Assembly: GCF_937616625.2 (NCBI RefSeq)
Contig: NC_065577.1
Span: forward strand, 16,815,501-16,879,500
DNA length: 64,000 nucleotides
From: Mercurialis annua
Lineage: Eukaryota > Streptophyta > Magnoliopsida > Malpighiales > Euphorbiaceae
Direction of reading: 5' to 3'
Shown here: positions 61,446 to 64,000 of the stretch, one piece after another
Layout: each line of letters starts with the position of its first letter
Position numbering within the stretch: the stretch's first letter is position 1
Notes under the pieces: model-generated
Database searches by the model: none
Seen by the model: the letters and a program-made list of their open reading frames with translations, nothing else
What the model was told of the DNA's origin: nothing
Program-made: the position numbers and the translations under genes

Positions 61446-64000
61446 GGCCATATACGATGTTGGATGCTTAATTTTTTTTTTTTGGAATTACATTGGTTAG
61501 CTACCCAAATGAGCAATTGTTTTATTGCAAGATGCTTAAGTGTTTTTCGGATGTGTGATCAATTCTTGACCTATACTACTGTGTTATTATTCTTGTCTAT
61601 AGTGTTTGATTAAGTTATGCCGTATCAGTTTTGTCCTCGTGGCCTCATTGTGTGGAGTACCACGTGAGGGTATTTCTCGCTAGTATTTCTTTGGCCTAGC
61701 TTTGATATTGGTATCGATGTGCGTTTCGAACCTTTGTTTTGACCCTGCGATTAGTTAGATGTTCTAATTGGTTAGTTGGATCGAACGTTGGACTCTGAAA
61801 ATCGAAGTTATTAATTTTGTCATCAAGACATTTGAGGAGCGATTCTCAAGAGCTGTTTGCAGATTCGAATTTCGAATCTGTCCTGGCCAGAGGAAGGCGA
61901 TTTGAGTTACTCAGTACCGGTGGAATGATTCTACTCGTGAGTGCTTACCTCGTGCGTGGAATTTCGAGCGATATGCATTTCTAGATCGAGTTCGTTGTGA
62001 TAAATTATAGTATCAAAATCTTTTGGCTTTTAGCATTCTAGAAGAGGATGTGGAAACTGTATTCGAGGTGGATCAGTGTAGTACTACACTGGTGTTTTCA
62101 TTGGGTAGATGTGAAACATCGAAACTGATAGTGGAGCTGTGAAGGCGTTCGTATTGTTTGGTGTCTTTGGAAAAAATTTCAATTTGATTTGAGGAAGAAT
62201 TCGTTATTAGGTAAATTTTAGTTTCCTTGTTGATGTTGGGTTATTTCGTTAATGACGATACAAATTGGTGAACTAGGATAATGGAGATGGGCAAATATGT
62301 TAAAATGGGCGAGTGCACGTCTCACAGAGTGTAATGTCTAGAAAATGTTTCGAGGAAAAATTAATTTCAAATGCTAAATGGTTAAAGAAATTGAAATGTT
62401 TTTATCACGTAATTGTGCCCAGACATGTCGTAAACATGCATTTGAAATGCCACGAATAGGAAACTGCATCGAGCATGATCACTAATTAAAAGAGAAATAA
62501 ATAATTGATACATGCATTTAGAACATTCATCACAACATTAAATGATTAAGGTTGAATGCAACTCTTTGGGGATGAGAGCTGTCATCACCCTGGCGCACAA
62601 TTATGTAAAATAAATTTTATCAATGGGACTTTTCAAGAAAAATATTTTTTTATAAACTCGCGAGTCATATTGTGAAAATGGTGTTTAAAAAGTTATTAAA
62701 TTTCAAACGGTTTTGAAATTTTTAATTGGTTGAAAACTAGACAAATACTCTGTGCTGACGGTGGTGGTTATGGAGAGGTTGCTCAGTAAAAATTTATTCT
62801 ATTCTGTTCGAGTATCAGTAATTAGTAAATAGGAACTATGGTTATAAGGTTGTACTCGAGGTTTAGTTCGGGTTTAAGAATCGTGTCAGCTTAGAGTATT
62901 TAATATTTGCTAAGTTTTGATTTATGGAAATCGGTTATGCTCCGCGTGTTTATTTACACTGAAAGACTTAAAAGGGAATTTTGTTTTTCAGATTCGTTTT
63001 CGGTTCAAAAGTTTTGATACCGATATGAAAATTTTTCGTAAATAAAGGAATTCTTATTTGTGAAAATTTTAACATTTTGAGAAGTGAAGAAACTTTATCA
63101 GTTTTGATTTAAAAATAGATTTTAAGATTTTCTAATTGAACGATTTTATAATCATGAAATTATTTGAAAGTAAGGTTTAGTTATATTCAAATTGAGAGTA
63201 TTTTATTTTGTTGATACATTTACAAAAAAAGGACTTTTCAACGAGTTAATTATTTTTAATTGAAAAATGAAATTAAACTGATGATGTTAGTATTTTCAAA
63301 TTAAATGCGGATGGTATTATTATATATTTATTTTTTTTATAAAATTTTATTTTGAGCAAAACCAATAAACCGATTGACTGCGATTTGATCTAAATGATCT
63401 TCGGTAAGATTCGAGGTGTTAGTGATTGAGAAAAAAATTGGAGAATGAAAAATTCTGTTATGAGAAGTTTGAATTATGTACTCTTTAGATTGGTTGAACC
63501 GTAACGATTCTAATGGTGTTTAGTTTTCAGCCGTTAATTGTGAGGGAACATTTAATCAGGAAGACATCTAGATTTGATGTTAAGTTTTCTCTTATGAGGT
63601 ATTTGGTGTTGTGACCACTTTTAGAGATATAGAGTATAGGCATTAAGGAATGTAAGATTATTTTCAGTAAAGAGTGTTTGTAGGTTTTCGGTTTGTAGCT
63701 TTAGAGTTCGGTTTAGTAAAATTACGATTTGAAATTTTGGGGTTGTTCCTATATTTGTGGTGTTGCTTGGTAGTTTTCGAGACTTGAGTTTGTTCTTTGA
63801 AATTTTCCTCGTATAGCGTATTGATTATTTCTGCCTAAAAAAAATAAATTTTTAAATCTTTCACACGTGGTGTTAGGAGAGTCGTTTGAGATATCAGATT
63901 TTTTTTAACTAAGAAATTTTCGCGTATGCGTGTGGTGATCATTCGAATTTTTGACTCAATTTCAAATTTGAAGTCGTATTTCTATAAGTTGGGGAGAATG
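61315..64000 (+). other. Internal region of B3, right part
   Basis: Non-coding, collinear with 31106-33794 of B2. The last 17 bases are the extra purine tract. No frame of interest. Confidence 0.85.

Larger units (their letters stand above)
1671..64000. repeat. Higher-order tandem array of ECA1-like gene units carrying LTR elements
   Basis: Units of about 2.22 kb, each with one minus-strand gene, repeat head to tail. They are grouped into a larger period because solo LTR A and element B recur at the same sites. Solo LTR A starts at 2184, 24160 and 43232, giving periods of 21,976 and 19,072 bp. Most of the difference is the solo LTR C present only in the first block, less a 108-bp gene deletion and a ~75-bp LTR deletion in that block. 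Matching small indels (U2 like U5, U3 like U6) support block duplication rather than independent insertion. Confidence 0.88.
45891..64000 (+). mobile_element. LTR retrotransposon B3, split by element D and cut by the window end
   Basis: Third copy of B at the same site (left target copy TTACA 45886-45890). It has the 5' LTR, the primer site and interior up to 50312, then the nested element D, then interior from 61315 to the window end. It stops at the extra purine tract (63984-64000), about 370 bp before the 3' LTR would start. Confidence 0.9.

Noticed and set aside
1..64000. tRNA or rRNA genes, CRISPR arrays, bacterial operons
   Set aside because: None seen. The tRNA-like 12-mers are primer-binding sites, and the direct repeats are LTRs or array units.

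Overview
The window is nuclear DNA from a flowering plant, probably a eudicot. It is AT-rich and holds plant L1-type LINE and Ty3/gypsy chromovirus sequences, plus small intronless genes for secreted six-cysteine proteins of the plant-only Prolamin-like/ECA1 type. I cannot name the species.

The backbone is a tandem array of roughly 2.22-kb units. Each unit carries one ECA1/Prolamin-like gene on the minus strand. Seven units or part-units (U1-U7) are visible. U2 (16700-17077), U3 (22025-22402) and U6 (41095-41472) have intact 125-residue genes. U5 (38867-39245) is broken by a small indel. In U1 and U4 the signal-peptide end of the gene is replaced by the end of an LTR. The U7 gene would lie beyond the window.

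The array has been invaded by four related LTR subfamilies. A is a solo LTR, minus strand, in U1, U4 and U7. B is a ~10.3-kb element without coding capacity, plus strand, inserted about 20 bp past the stop codon in U1 and U4, with its left part in U7. C is a solo LTR between U2 and U3. D is a coding element nested inside the third B. A and B sit at the same sites with the same flanks each time, so they were copied by duplication. The result is a higher-order repeat with a period of about 19-22 kb: [A - B - fused gene - intact or broken gene - gene], present twice in full and a third time in part.

Layout: 1-1670, 3' end of a LINE inserted in U1. 2184-4762, solo LTR A1. 4840-15073, element B1. 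15094-15490, fused gene remnant. 15491-17712, U2. 17713-20803, solo LTR C. 20809-23032, U3. 23033-37657, U4 with A2, B2 and a fused gene. 37658-39880, U5. 39881-42102, U6. 42103-64000, U7 with A3 and B3. B3 is split at 50310-61314 by element D, whose 1637-codon gag-pol frame is open.

B and D share the primer-binding site, about 350 bp of leader and the polypurine tract. B therefore looks like a large non-autonomous derivative that a D-type element could supply with proteins. D's two LTRs are nearly identical, so it is young. Its left end is odd: the first ~72 bp of the 5' LTR are missing and 131 bp of host sequence are repeated on both sides.
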